Assembly (NCBI GenBank): GCA_963676355.1
Contig: OY781093.1
Coordinates: 992,001 to 1,056,000 of the forward strand
Length of the DNA: 64,000 nt
Direction: 5' to 3'
Source of the DNA: JAGLOK01 sp963676355
GTDB taxonomy: Bacteria; Bacillota; Clostridia; Christensenellales; UMGS416
A model generated the notes under the pieces. That model saw only the letters and a program-made list of their open reading frames with translations. It did no database searches and was not told where the DNA came from. The position numbers and the translations under genes are program-made. Numbering within the stretch: position 1 is the stretch's first letter; every line of letters begins with the position of its first letter. Of this stretch, positions 16,390 through 25,391 are shown in pieces.

Positions 16390-18135
16390 TTAAGCTTCAG
16401 TTCTAAATTTATCACGTTTGAGATATTTTGTGTGAAGAAGCTCATGTGATTTATGTCCATTCGGCTCGCCTAAGAACTCTTCGTAAATCTTTTTGATTGA
16501 AGGATTCTCATGAGATTTTCTGATAACCATAGCTTCATCTTCATTGTAGAGAGCTTGCATGCGCAATTCAATAGGATTGCATTCCATACGGATATCATTG
16601 CTTAGCGCAGGCTGTCCGCCGCCGTTTATGCAGCCGCCGGGACATGCCATTATTTCAATGAACTGATATTCCTTTTCGCCTGCTCTTATTGCATCAAGAA
16701 GCTTTTGCGCATTCTTTGTGCCGTGGGCTATAGCCACTTTAACTTCCATTCCGTCAAGATCCACGGAAGCTTCACGAATGCCGGCCATGCCACGCACTGC
16801 TTTGAAGTCAATATTTTCAAGAGGCTTTTCTGTAACTACTTCATACACTGTACGAAGTGCAGCTTCCATAACACCACCTGTTACACCGAAGATAACAGCA
16901 GCGCCTGTTGAATCACCAAGCACAGCATCATATTCTTCATCAGGTAAGTTCTTAAAGTTTATTCCTGCCTGTTTTACCATGCGAGCAAGTTCGCGAGTGG
17001 AGATAACAGCATCCACATCATTGCCCATTTCAGGACGTTGTGCTTCAAACTTTTTAGCAGAACAAGGCATAACTGATACTGAGAAAATCTTTTCAGGATC
17101 GATGTTGTTCTTTTCTGCATAGTAAGATTTTATGATAGCACCCATCATCTGCTGCGGGCTCTTACATGTAGACATGTTTGGAATAAAGTCATGATAGTTG
17201 TGCTCCATGTATTTTATCCAGCCAGCAGAACACGATGTGATCATCGGAAGTGTACCGCCATCTTTTAATCTATGGATAAGCTCTGTGCCTTCTTCCATGA
17301 TTGTAAGGTCGGCAGCAAAGTCTGTGTCAAACACTTTGTCAAAACCAAGGCGTTTAAGAGATGCAACCATTTTACCTGTAACTCTTGTGCCAATTGGCAT
17401 TCCAAAAGATTCGCCAAGTGCTGCGCGAACAGCGGGAGCTGTCTGTATTACAACGTGCATTTCTGGATCTGAAAGAGCATCCCAGACGCGTTTTGTGTCG
17501 TCTGCTATTGTAAGCGCACCCACAGGACAAGCCTGTACACACTGACCACAGTTGATGCAGTTTACATCGCCAATGGATTTTCTGAAAACAGGTTCGATTA
17601 TTGTGTTAAAGCCACGTTCAGTAGGTCCTATAACGCCAATTCCCTGAACAGTTTCGCATGCTGCGACACATCTGCGGCATAATACGCATTTGTTGGGATC
17701 GCGCACTAGGGCGTGCGAAGTGTAGTCGAGAGGATATGAATAGTCGGTGTCTTCACCTTCATACCATATGTCATCAACACCAAGTTCATTACAAAGCTTT
17801 TGGAGCTCACATGTCTGGTTTCTTGCGCATGACAGACATTCGCGGTCGTGGTTTGAAAGGATAAGCTCAAGGTTGAGCTTTCTTGCTTCACGGATTTCTG
17901 CGGTATTTGTTTTGATTTCCATACCGTCTTCTGCAACCAATGTACAAGCAGCAAGAAGAGAATTTCTTCCTACATCCACAACGCAAAGGCGGCATGAGCC
18001 GATTTGGTTGATTCCTTCAAGGTAGCAGAGTGTGGGGATATCTATCCCTGCCTTTTTTGCGGCTTTTAAAACGGTAGTGTTTTTGGGCACTTCCACTTTA
18101 ATGCCATCTATTGTTAATGATATTAAATTGCTCAT
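16390..18135 (-). CDS. hydA: [FeFe]-hydrogenase catalytic subunit HydA (copy 1)
   Basis: 581 residues. Order of domains: N-terminal [2Fe-2S] ferredoxin (CYLEGINQIGSCRLC, about residues 37-51), the His-Cys3 cluster region HDRECLSC (about 95-102), two [4Fe-4S] clusters (CVLCRRCVAAC and CINCGQCVQAC, about 147-204), then the H-cluster domain with L1 TSCSAGW (about 300), L2 MPCSAKKFE (about 355) and L3 MACPGGC (about 500), and the small-subunit-like tail. All H-cluster Cys ligands are present. With HydB and HydC upstream it forms a soluble group A3 trimeric hydrogenase that makes H2 from NADH together with reduced ferredoxin. ATG follows AGGAG. Confidence 0.96.
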   Translation of the reverse strand: MSNLISLTIDGIKVEVPKNTTVLKAAKKAGIDIPTLCYLEGINQIGSCRLCVVDVGRNSLLAACTLVAEDGMEIKTNTAEIREARKLNLELILSNHDRECLSCARNQTCELQKLCNELGVDDIWYEGEDTDYSYPLDYTSHALVRDPNKCVLCRRCVAACETVQGIGVIGPTERGFNTIIEPVFRKSIGDVNCINCGQCVQACPVGALTIADDTKRVWDALSDPEMHVVIQTAPAVRAALGESFGMPIGTRVTGKMVASLKRLGFDKVFDTDFAADLTIMEEGTELIHRLKDGGTLPMITSCSAGWIKYMEHNYHDFIPNMSTCKSPQQMMGAIIKSYYAEKNNIDPEKIFSVSVMPCSAKKFEAQRPEMGNDVDAVISTRELARMVKQAGINFKNLPDEEYDAVLGDSTGAAVIFGVTGGVMEAALRTVYEVVTEKPLENIDFKAVRGMAGIREASVDLDGMEVKVAIAHGTKNAQKLLDAIRAGEKEYQFIEIMACPGGCINGGGQPALSNDIRMECNPIELRMQALYNEDEAMVIRKSHENPSIKKIYEEFLGEPNGHKSHELLHTKYLKRDKFRTEA

Positions 18136-18146
18136 CTAAAATCTCC

Positions 18147-19994
18147 TTATCTTTTAACGATAGCGTCGAACTTACATCCATCAAAGCAAAGACCACATTT
18201 GATACATTTGTCTTGATCAATTACGTGTGCCTTTTTAACTTCGCCGGATATAGCATCAGTGGGGCAGCGCTTGGCGCATAGAGTACATCCTACGCACTTA
18301 TCTTCCAGTATTACTATTGAAAGAAGCTCTTTACATGCGCTTGCCGGACATCTTTTTTCATTGATGTGTGCCAAGTATTCATCTTTAAAATAACGAAGAG
18401 TTGATAGCACCGGGTTTGGAGCTGTTTGTCCTAGTCCGCACAATGCTGTTCTTTTGATGTTTTTACCAAGCTGTTCTAGGCGATCAAGGTCGGACTCTTT
18501 TCCGTTGCCTTCTGCGATTGCCTCAAGGATTTCAAGCATTCTTCTTGTTCCTATACGGCAAGGTACGCATTTCCCGCAGGATTCATCAACTGTGAAATCA
18601 AGGAAGAATCTTGCGATGTCCACCATGCAGTTGTCTTCATCCATTACAATAAGTCCGCCTGAGCCCATCATTGTTCCGATCGCTGCAAGTGAGTCATAAT
18701 CGATTGGTGTATCAAGATGCTGAACAGGTATGCAGCCGCCTGAAGGTCCACCTGTCTGCGCAGCTTTAAAAGCTTTTCCGTCAGGTATACCGCCACCGAT
18801 TTTATAAACGATTTCGCGAAGTGATGTTCCCATTGGAACTTCTACGAGACCGGGGTTATTGATTTTTCCGCCAAGTGCGAAAACTTTTGTGCCTTTTGAT
18901 TTTTCAGTTCCCATGGATGCAAACCAGTCAGCACCTTTAACAATTATCTGAGGTACGTTTGCAAATGTTCCAACATTGTTTATTATAGTTGGTTTTGCGA
19001 ATGCGCCTTTTTGAGCAGGGAATGGTGGCTTCGGTCTTGGTTCGCCACGTTCACCTTCAATTGATGCTATAAGTGAAGTTTCTTCGCCGCAAACAAATGC
19101 GCCAGCACCCAAGCGAAGCTCAATGTCAAAGTTTTTGCCTGTTCCCATTATGTTTGTGCCAAGATAACCTTTTTCTTTAGCCTGATTAATAGCTATCTGA
19201 AGTCTCTTAACAGCAACGGGGTACTCAGCTCTTACATATATATAGCCAACAGTTGCGCCAATAGTTGCGCCTGCAATAGCCATTCCTTCAAGAACTGCGT
19301 GAGGGTCACCTTCAAGCACTGAACGGTTCATGAATGCGCCGGGGTCTCCTTCGTCAGCATTACATATGACGTATTTTTGACCTGTGCTGCCAAGTGCGAA
19401 TTTCCATTTAAGTCCTGTTGGGAATCCACCGCCTCCGCGGCCACGAAGTCCTGCGTCAAGTAAAGTGTCGATAACATCCATAGGTTCCATGGATTTAAGC
19501 ACTTTATGGAGAGCCTGATAGCCATCTTTTGCGATATATTCTTCAATATCCTCAGGGTTTATTGTTCCACAGTTTTTCAAAAGCACACGGGTTTGGCGCT
19601 TATAATAACTGATATCTTCTATGCTTTGAGCCTTTTCTTTTTCAGCAGAACCAATTGTGTATTTTTCCACAACTTTTCCGCCGATGACATGACTTTCATA
19701 TATTTCTTCAGCCTTTTTATCATCCACCCACACATATGTTGTACGTTGACCATTCTTATATACTTCAACCAATGGTTCAAGTCTGCATGTACCGATACAG
19801 CCTGTCATTTTAATGCTTACGTTTTTTACGTCTTTTGCCTTGGTTTCAAAAACTTTGAGTACGCTTGTGGCGCCCGCTGCCTGTCCGCATGTTGCCATGC
19901 CAACTACAACGCGTGTGCCTTCTGAGTTGCCTTCAAAGAATTTTTCCTGCAAGGCAGCCTGTTTAACTTTACTTATTTCTTGTAATGTAGTCAT
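18147..19994 (-). CDS. hydB: NADH-binding subunit HydB (copy 1, long form)
   Basis: 615 residues, the full length seen in electron-bifurcating hydrogenases. Residues ~25-110 form a thioredoxin-like [2Fe-2S] domain (ATCGQAAG ... TGCIGTC), ~140-540 the NuoF domain with FMN/NADH loops GRGGGGFPTGLKW and GAGAFVCGEETSL and the [4Fe-4S] ligand ESCGKCVPCRIGT, and ~550-615 a two-cluster ferredoxin domain (CVGCTLCAKRC, CIKCGLCFDGC). It oxidises or reduces NAD(H) and, through the extra clusters, ferredoxin. It sits between hydC and hydA with 11-17 base gaps and an AGGAG start. Compare the 413-residue HydB of the second operon, which lacks both end domains. Confidence 0.96.
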   Translation of the reverse strand: MTTLQEISKVKQAALQEKFFEGNSEGTRVVVGMATCGQAAGATSVLKVFETKAKDVKNVSIKMTGCIGTCRLEPLVEVYKNGQRTTYVWVDDKKAEEIYESHVIGGKVVEKYTIGSAEKEKAQSIEDISYYKRQTRVLLKNCGTINPEDIEEYIAKDGYQALHKVLKSMEPMDVIDTLLDAGLRGRGGGGFPTGLKWKFALGSTGQKYVICNADEGDPGAFMNRSVLEGDPHAVLEGMAIAGATIGATVGYIYVRAEYPVAVKRLQIAINQAKEKGYLGTNIMGTGKNFDIELRLGAGAFVCGEETSLIASIEGERGEPRPKPPFPAQKGAFAKPTIINNVGTFANVPQIIVKGADWFASMGTEKSKGTKVFALGGKINNPGLVEVPMGTSLREIVYKIGGGIPDGKAFKAAQTGGPSGGCIPVQHLDTPIDYDSLAAIGTMMGSGGLIVMDEDNCMVDIARFFLDFTVDESCGKCVPCRIGTRRMLEILEAIAEGNGKESDLDRLEQLGKNIKRTALCGLGQTAPNPVLSTLRYFKDEYLAHINEKRCPASACKELLSIVILEDKCVGCTLCAKRCPTDAISGEVKKAHVIDQDKCIKCGLCFDGCKFDAIVKR

Positions 19995-20011
19995 TTTATC
20001 GCTCCTTGCTT

Positions 20012-20473
20012 TTAATATTTTGCTAAAATGTCGGGAATTTGGTCGGCTTTAAGCTGACCGTATACATCTTCGCCTATCATCATAACGGGCGCAAGACCGC
20101 AACAACCTAAGCAACGGGTTCCTGCTAGTGTGAATTTTCTGTCTTCTGTAGTTTCGCCATCTTTGACCTTGAGCTCGTCTTCCAACTTGTCAAGTATCTG
20201 TTGTGCGCCTTTTACGTAGCATGCTGTACCCATGCAAAGGCTGACAATGTGCTCACCTTGTTCTTCAAGAACAAATTGCGAGTAAAATGTTGCTACACCG
20301 TAGACTTTGGTCATTGGGATGTTTAATCCCTCTGCGATGAATTGCTGTACATCCATTGGAAGATAGCCAAAAATGTCCTGCGCATACTGCATAACTGGCA
20401 TGAGCGGGCCATTGAGGTCTTTTTGATCGTCAATGAACGCTTGAAGCTTTTCGAACTTCTGCTTTTCTGACAT
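20012..20473 (-). CDS. hydC: NuoE-like [2Fe-2S] subunit HydC (copy 1)
   Basis: 153 residues, thioredoxin-like [2Fe-2S] domain. An N-terminal helical part contains GYLPMDVQQFIAEGLNIPMTKVYGVATFYSQF, and the cluster ligands are CMGTAC (about residues 83-88) and CLGCCGLAP (about 124-132). It passes electrons between HydB and HydA. It is the first gene of the hydCBA operon and has a strong ribosome binding site (AAGGAGG). A promoter overlapped by a Rex-like operator lies about 95 bases upstream. Confidence 0.95.
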   Translation of the reverse strand: MSEKQKFEKLQAFIDDQKDLNGPLMPVMQYAQDIFGYLPMDVQQFIAEGLNIPMTKVYGVATFYSQFVLEEQGEHIVSLCMGTACYVKGAQQILDKLEDELKVKDGETTEDRKFTLAGTRCLGCCGLAPVMMIGEDVYGQLKADQIPDILAKY

Positions 20474-20566
20474 AGAAATGCCTCCTTATATAAACTTAAA
20501 TTAAAGACAATGTAGAGATTGTTAAAAAAATCCCAAGCCACTATAACATAAAGAAAGTATCTTTGC

Positions 20567-20594
20567 ATTAAAATATTTGTGAATTTTTTATCAA
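20567..20594 (-). promoter_or_regulatory. hydCBA promoter with overlapping Rex-type operator (copy 1)
   Basis: On the minus strand TTGATA (20594-20589), a 16-base spacer and TTTAAT (20572-20567) form a promoter. The -35 box is the left end of TTGATAAAAAATTCACAA (20594-20577), which fits the 18-base Rex pattern TTGTNAA-N4-TTNACAA in all but one fixed position. Rex is the NADH/NAD+-sensing repressor of clostridial fermentation genes; binding here would block polymerase. No rex gene is in the window. Confidence 0.62.
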
Positions 20595-20782
20595 TAGGTA
20601 AAGTTAACAAATTGTTGACTTAATTTTAGTCTATTTTGCACATCGATTTAGTTTCCGTTTTTTTACTATTCATCGCAATTTTTACACTAAGTCGGAAATT
20701 TAAAGGAATTTGGAACTAATTTGATTATACTACGTCAAAAAATATGTACAAGCGAAAAAAACAAATTAATGAGGTGAAGATT

Positions 20783-22423
20783 ATGAAGAAAACCGTTATG
20801 ACAATAATAGCAGTAATCCTAGCAACTATGATGCTTGCATCTTGCTCTATAAAAGAACATGAAACTTCAGCGTCAGAAGATTCAAATTATGACAATGGAA
20901 TAGGACAAGAAGTAAAAGTGGAGGTTGAAGCCGAGGAAGGTGAGTCCACGAGATATCAAAATGAGGCAGCTGTAGATGAAGTTTCGGAGGAAATGTATAT
21001 TTATCGCGAAAGCGGCGAAGAATATGGCGAATTTTCAGAGAGCCCATTCTACAATGCGCATAATGTGCCGCTATCCACTTTCTCTATAGATGTTGATACT
21101 GCATCATATGCAAACATCAGAAGATTTTTAAACGATGGTGATTTGCCGTATCCGGATGCTGTGCGCGTGGAAGAGTGCATAAATTACTTTGACTATGACT
21201 ATGATAAGCCAAGAGGAAATGATCCTTATTCAATCAATGTTGAGATGGCTCAGTGTCCTTGGGAGAGCGAAAACTATCTGCTAATGGTTGGCATTAACGC
21301 AAAAGAGCTGGACAAAGACGAACTTCCCGCTTCAAATATCGTGTTTTTGGTGGATGTTTCAGGCTCGATGAATAGTTCCGATAAACTCCCTCTTCTTAAA
21401 AACGGGCTTAAAATGATGGTGGATAATCTTGGAGAAGATGATATCATTTCACTTGTTACCTATTCAGGAGATGTTTCGGTGCGACTTGAAGGAGTTTCCG
21501 GTGCGGACAAAAAAAAGATAAAGCGCGAGATAGACAAACTTTCTTCCGGTGGATCGACTGCTGGTGGTGCTGCAATGGAGATGGCATATGATATCGCCGC
21601 TGAAAATTATATTGATGATGGAAATAACAGAATAATTATGGCAACAGATGGTGACTTTAATGTTGGAATATCATCAGAATCCAAGCTTGAACGATTTATT
21701 GAAAATAAGCGTGACGAAGGAGTGTTCTTAAGCATACTTGGTTTCGGAACAGGCAACATAAAAGACAACAAAATGGAACTTCTGGCGGACAAAGGCAATG
21801 GTAACTACAGCTATATTGACTCTGCACAGGAAGCAAACAAAGTGCTTGTCGAAGAGATGGCATCCACTGTGTATACTCTTGCAAAAGATGTGAAAATACA
21901 GGTTGAATTTAACCCTGCAAATGTTAAGGCGTATAGGCTTATAGGATATGACAACAGAAGGCTAAATGACGAAGATTTTAATGACGACACCAAAGACGCA
22001 GGTGAAATGGGACTTGGACAAAGCGTCACGGTGTTTTATGAGATAGTTCCACAGGGGGCTGAGCCTGATATAGATCCCTTAAGATATGGAGAAAATGAAG
22101 AAGAAAATGAAGAAAAGGCTCAGCCCACAGATTATGAATGGCTATATATCAAAACAAAGTATAAAAATCCAGATGAAGACACAAGTGAAGAAAATATTGA
22201 ACTTGCAGTGACTGAGGATGACATAACAAGCAGACCTTCGGATAACTTCTTGTTTGGATCATCGGTTGCGGAATTTGCGATGATACTCAAAGACTCAGCA
22301 TATTGCAATGGTGATATTGATGATGTAATAGATCGCGCCAAAGAAGGAAGAGGCTATGACGACAGCGGATATCGCGCTGAATTTATCCGACTGGTTCAAA
22401 TTGCAAAAAACCTGCTTGATTAA
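20783..22423 (+). CDS. von Willebrand factor A lipoprotein (YfbK-like, DUF3520)
   Basis: I start at 20783 because GAGGTG precedes it and it opens a lipoprotein signal (KKTVMTIIAVILATMMLASC, Cys at about residue 20); the frame is open 39 bases further upstream without a ribosome binding site. 546 residues. After an acidic linker comes the YfbK N-terminal domain (HNVPLSTFSIDVDTASYANIRRFL, about 95-118) and a vWA domain with an intact metal site DVSGSMNSSDK (about 190-200), then the DUF3520 C-terminal part. The protein is expected to be tethered outside the membrane and to bind a protein partner. Partners are unknown. It stands alone, divergent from hydC, and ends in a strong terminator. Confidence 0.92.
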   Translation: MKKTVMTIIAVILATMMLASCSIKEHETSASEDSNYDNGIGQEVKVEVEAEEGESTRYQNEAAVDEVSEEMYIYRESGEEYGEFSESPFYNAHNVPLSTFSIDVDTASYANIRRFLNDGDLPYPDAVRVEECINYFDYDYDKPRGNDPYSINVEMAQCPWESENYLLMVGINAKELDKDELPASNIVFLVDVSGSMNSSDKLPLLKNGLKMMVDNLGEDDIISLVTYSGDVSVRLEGVSGADKKKIKREIDKLSSGGSTAGGAAMEMAYDIAAENYIDDGNNRIIMATDGDFNVGISSESKLERFIENKRDEGVFLSILGFGTGNIKDNKMELLADKGNGNYSYIDSAQEANKVLVEEMASTVYTLAKDVKIQVEFNPANVKAYRLIGYDNRRLNDEDFNDDTKDAGEMGLGQSVTVFYEIVPQGAEPDIDPLRYGENEEENEEKAQPTDYEWLYIKTKYKNPDEDTSEENIELAVTEDDITSRPSDNFLFGSSVAEFAMILKDSAYCNGDIDDVIDRAKEGRGYDDSGYRAEFIRLVQIAKNLLD

Positions 22424-22449
22424 TCCTACTTAATCAATACCCCTATTTT

Positions 22450-22475
22450 GCCCTCTACTAAGAGGGCTTTTTTAT
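22450..22475 (+). terminator. Terminator of the vWA lipoprotein gene
   Basis: Stem GCCCTCT/AGAGGGC with loop ACTA, followed by seven T. Confidence 0.88.
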
Positions 22476-22483
22476 TTGAGAGA

Positions 22484-22770
22484 CTTTCGATTTGTTTACT
22501 TTATGTCTTTATTTTAATACAATTATTTAATAGATACAGGAGAAATACATGAAAAAGTGTTGGCTGAGAATGTTCTTTTGTTGGATTATGAATATTGGAA
22601 AGAAAACGGATATTTAAACCAATCATATTATTATCCGTGCAGGATTAATGTTTAAAAAAATCAGTTGGCTTGCTATATTACAAAATGCTGCCATATTTTA
22701 TATGAAAGAATAAAAAAGAAGAATAAAATCAGGCAAGAACTTATATTCTAAATACAAATACATATTTTTT
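22484..22770 (+). other. Gene-free spacer with a short coding remnant
   Basis: No complete gene. A frame at 22527-22655 reads GEIHEKVLAENVLLLDYEYW and continues KENGYLNQSYYYPC before a stop. Its composition is protein-like but it has no start codon, so it may be the tail of a lost gene. A 22-codon frame starting at 22549 behind AGGAG overlaps it in another phase. Confidence 0.3.
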
Positions 22771-22787
22771 TGCTGTATAATAATGTT

Positions 22788-23570
22788 ATGGATAATATAA
22801 GAATATATGGCAGTGCACCTTACAGAGTTGTGGTGGTGCATGGTGGACCGGGAGCTCAGGGCGAAATGGCACCTGTTGCAAACGGGCTCAAAGATGAATT
22901 TGGAGTTTTAGAGCCTCTGCAAACAAAAGAGTCATTAGAAGGACAAATAGATGAGCTTTATTCGCAGGTTAAAGGATATAATGTCCCATTGGTTCTTATA
23001 GGGCATTCTTGGGGTGCGTGGCTCGTATGGATGCTCGCCGCAAGATACCCTAAGATTGCCAGCCACATAATACTTATTGGAAGCGGCGCATTTGATGAAA
23101 GCTATACAAAAGGGTTAATGCAAAAGCGGTTTGACAGGCTTGATGAAGATGACAGGTACACTGCAAAATCTTTGATGGAAAAGTTAAGTGTTGGCAATAT
23201 GAAAACTGAGGATTTTTCAGAGTTTGGTAAGCTTATGACAAAAGCGGATTCTTATTGTATGACCGCAAGTATATACGAAGAATCTCCACTGCCTGTGACA
23301 CCACATATCTATGAAAAAGTGTGGCCAGAGGCTTCGGCACTTCGCCGAAGCGGGGAACTTATTCGTTTTGCTGATCGAATAAAGTGTAAAATAACCTGCA
23401 TACATGGCAAAGATGATCCATCACCATATGAAGGTGTTCAGGATGTCCTGAATGAATATGGGGTCGATTTTGAGTTTATCTTGCTTGACAGATGCGGGCA
23501 CACTCCTTGGAAGGAAAAATATAGAGCACAAGGCTTTTTTGAGATTTTAAAGACACTTATAAAGGAATAG
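22788..23570 (+). CDS. Alpha/beta hydrolase fold protein
   Basis: The frame is open from a TTG at 22770, but that codon overlaps the -10 box; the ATG at 22788 is preferred (260 residues). Motifs are the oxyanion HGGPGAQGEM (about residues 16-25), the nucleophile elbow GHSWGAWL (about 73-80, Ser nucleophile), a late Asp in HGKDDPSPYEG and His in RCGHTPWKEKY. The fold is that of proline iminopeptidase/lipase-like hydrolases; the HGGP motif is typical of S33 peptidases. Substrate unknown. No ribosome binding site is visible; TATAAT (22776-22781) lies exactly six bases before the ATG, as at birA, so the message may be leaderless. Confidence 0.85.
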   Translation: MDNIRIYGSAPYRVVVVHGGPGAQGEMAPVANGLKDEFGVLEPLQTKESLEGQIDELYSQVKGYNVPLVLIGHSWGAWLVWMLAARYPKIASHIILIGSGAFDESYTKGLMQKRFDRLDEDDRYTAKSLMEKLSVGNMKTEDFSEFGKLMTKADSYCMTASIYEESPLPVTPHIYEKVWPEASALRRSGELIRFADRIKCKITCIHGKDDPSPYEGVQDVLNEYGVDFEFILLDRCGHTPWKEKYRAQGFFEILKTLIKE

Positions 23571-23649
23571 TCGTTAGATAGATAAAATAATAAGTATGTG
23601 GTATTATTATACATAGAATATTAAAAAATAATTATTGGAATTTAATAAT

Positions 23650-24390
23650 ATGAAATCATACAAATATGACGTAGCTTTATCTTATGCAAGTGAAGATGAG
23701 AAAGTAGTTAAAAGGGTTTGGAAAATATTAAGGGAAGAGAATGTTTGTACTTTTTATGCCCCCGACTGTCAACCTAATTTGGTGGGTCAAGATAAAGAAA
23801 CTTTTTTCTATAGAGTATTTAAAAAAGAAAGTTTATTTGTAGTAACTTTTGTTTCGGATAAGTATGTAATAAAAGAAGACCCTATGTTTGAAGCAAATGT
23901 AGCAATGAGCAGAAATGATAATTCATTAATTCCTATATATTTGGATGCAGATGTGAGTTTGCCTGGGTTAGATAAAGATATAAATTACTATGTCGAAACA
24001 AATGAAGCAAAGATTGCAGATTTAATTATTAAAAAAATACATAGATATAGAGAAACAACTAGTGAAAAGATAGATAATGTAAGGCCTACTCTCACTTTCA
24101 GTAATAGTGCAAATAAAGTTATAGTGAAATTTAGCAAACAAGTATTTTCTACATCAAATAATACAGGAAGCTTAGATGCTTCGGATTTCAGTGTTACTGC
24201 AGATAGAGGTAACCCTACTTTTAGTATTTCACATTCAGGTGATATTGTAACGATTATAATATCTTATACGGGATTGTCAACTGGCGATAAGGCTTGTACC
24301 GCAATCCTACTAAAAGCAAATAGTGCATATGATGAGTTTGGTAATGTTTGCAGTCAAAAATCATATAACTTTACTTATATAACACCTTGA
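23650..24390 (+). CDS. TIR domain protein with C-terminal SbsA-like Ig domain
   Basis: The ATG at 23650 (246 residues) opens directly into the domain; an in-frame TTG 15 bases earlier is possible. Residues 1-135 are a TIR_2-type domain: YKYDVALSYASEDEKVVKRV, a middle part with FYRVFKKESLFVVTFVSDKY, and MFEANVAM whose Glu (about residue 81) aligns with the catalytic Glu of NAD-cleaving TIR domains. Residues ~145-246 look like a bacterial Ig-like (SbsA type) domain: KVIVKFSKQVFSTS, DASDFSVTADRG, IVTIIISYTGL and a C-terminal AYDEFGNVC. No signal peptide is present, so the Ig-like part would be cytoplasmic, which is odd because such domains are usually on the surface. It is flanked by unrelated genes and has no ribosome binding site; function could be antiphage NADase or a ligand-sensing effector, both inferred. 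Confidence 0.8.
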   Translation: MKSYKYDVALSYASEDEKVVKRVWKILREENVCTFYAPDCQPNLVGQDKETFFYRVFKKESLFVVTFVSDKYVIKEDPMFEANVAMSRNDNSLIPIYLDADVSLPGLDKDINYYVETNEAKIADLIIKKIHRYRETTSEKIDNVRPTLTFSNSANKVIVKFSKQVFSTSNNTGSLDASDFSVTADRGNPTFSISHSGDIVTIIISYTGLSTGDKACTAILLKANSAYDEFGNVCSQKSYNFTYITP

Positions 24391-24504
24391 GATTTAATTA
24401 AATGTTTACGCTATCATCCTATGCAAATAAGATGTTTTACTAAACAAAAATCAATAGCATAATTATAGATATGATAATTAAAATTAATAATGAGGGGGTA
24501 CAAG

Positions 24505-25317
24505 ATGAGTAAAAAGAACGCAATATCTAAAAAAGTGTATGAGAAAGAGCTTGAGCGTCTTCAAGTGGAGCTTATTAAGCTGCAGTCATGGATAAAGCAA
24601 AAAAAGCTCAGGGTTATTGTGATTTTCGAAGGGCGTGATGCAGCAGGAAAAGGCGGAACAATAAAACGTATTACACAAGCACTAAGCCCAAGAGTGTGTA
24701 AAGTGGCGGCTTTGCCTGTACCAACTGAACGTGAAACAACTCAGTGGTATTTTCAAAGATATGTTTCTCATTTTCCGGCAGGCGGAGAACTATTGCTTTT
24801 TGACCGCAGTTGGTACAATAGAGCCGGCGTTGAAAAGGTGATGGGCTTTTGCACAGACGATCAATATAAAAGATTTTTAAGAGATTGTCCACGATTTGAA
24901 AAACTTTTGCTTGATTCGGGTATAATCCTTATTAAATATTGGTTTTCAGTTAGTCAGGAGGAGCAGGAAAAGCGCCTTCAGGCAAGAAATAACGATGTGA
25001 CAAAAAGGTGGAAACTGGGCTCTATTGATATAGCTTCTCGTGATAAATGGGATGATTATTCAAAGGCGAAAGATATTATGTTTGAGCATACAGACACTGA
25101 TTTTTCTCCTTGGAATGTGGTGGAAGCAGATATTAAAAAACACGCAAGAATAAATTGCATAAGTCACTTGCTTTCTCAGTTTGATTATGAAGATGTGACG
25201 CCTAAGAAAAAGGAGCTTCACCCAGTTGTACGGGCGAGCAACTATCAGAGGACACCTTATCAAAACCAGAAATTTGTTCCTGATGTCGCATCAATGCTTA
25301 TAAAGGAAAAAAGTTAA
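24505..25317 (+). CDS. ppk2: Polyphosphate kinase 2 (PPK2)
   Basis: Start at ATG 24505, which has GAGGGGG eight bases upstream; an ATG 15 bases earlier overlaps that site. 270 residues. PPK2 markers are the Walker A FEGRDAAGKGGTIKRI (about 38-53), the lid region with RETTQWYFQRYVSHFPAGGE, and Walker B FDRSWYNRAGVEKVMGF (about 98-114). It transfers phosphate between polyphosphate and nucleoside mono- or diphosphates; the length and FDRSWYNRAGVE motif fit class I (diphosphate-using) enzymes. It is monocistronic with a strong terminator behind it. Confidence 0.93.
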   Translation: MSKKNAISKKVYEKELERLQVELIKLQSWIKQKKLRVIVIFEGRDAAGKGGTIKRITQALSPRVCKVAALPVPTERETTQWYFQRYVSHFPAGGELLLFDRSWYNRAGVEKVMGFCTDDQYKRFLRDCPRFEKLLLDSGIILIKYWFSVSQEEQEKRLQARNNDVTKRWKLGSIDIASRDKWDDYSKAKDIMFEHTDTDFSPWNVVEADIKKHARINCISHLLSQFDYEDVTPKKKELHPVVRASNYQRTPYQNQKFVPDVASMLIKEKS

Positions 25318-25334
25318 ATAAAATGTGATTAGCC

Positions 25335-25371
25335 AAAAGCAACACGATAATTACTGTGTTGCTTTTTGTTT
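25335..25371 (+). terminator. Terminator of ppk2
   Basis: An 11-bp perfect stem AAAAGCAACAC/GTGTTGCTTTT with a ten-base loop, followed by TTTTTGTTTT. Confidence 0.85.
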
Positions 25372-25391
25372 TATAGAGTATAAAAATATTC

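Noticed and set aside
16718..17122. Long plus-strand frame opposite hydA copy 1
   Set aside because: It is the antisense shadow of the hydrogenase gene; same for the frames opposite the second operon (54525-55499).
20602..20620. GTTAACAAATTGTTGAC inverted repeat before hydC
   Set aside because: The half-sites point the wrong way round for Rex; the 18-base site at 20577-20594 fits better and overlaps the promoter.
22549..22617. 22-codon frame (MKKCWLRMFFCWIM) behind AGGAG
   Set aside because: It overlaps a longer protein-like remnant in another phase, shows no homology I recognise and is too short to call.
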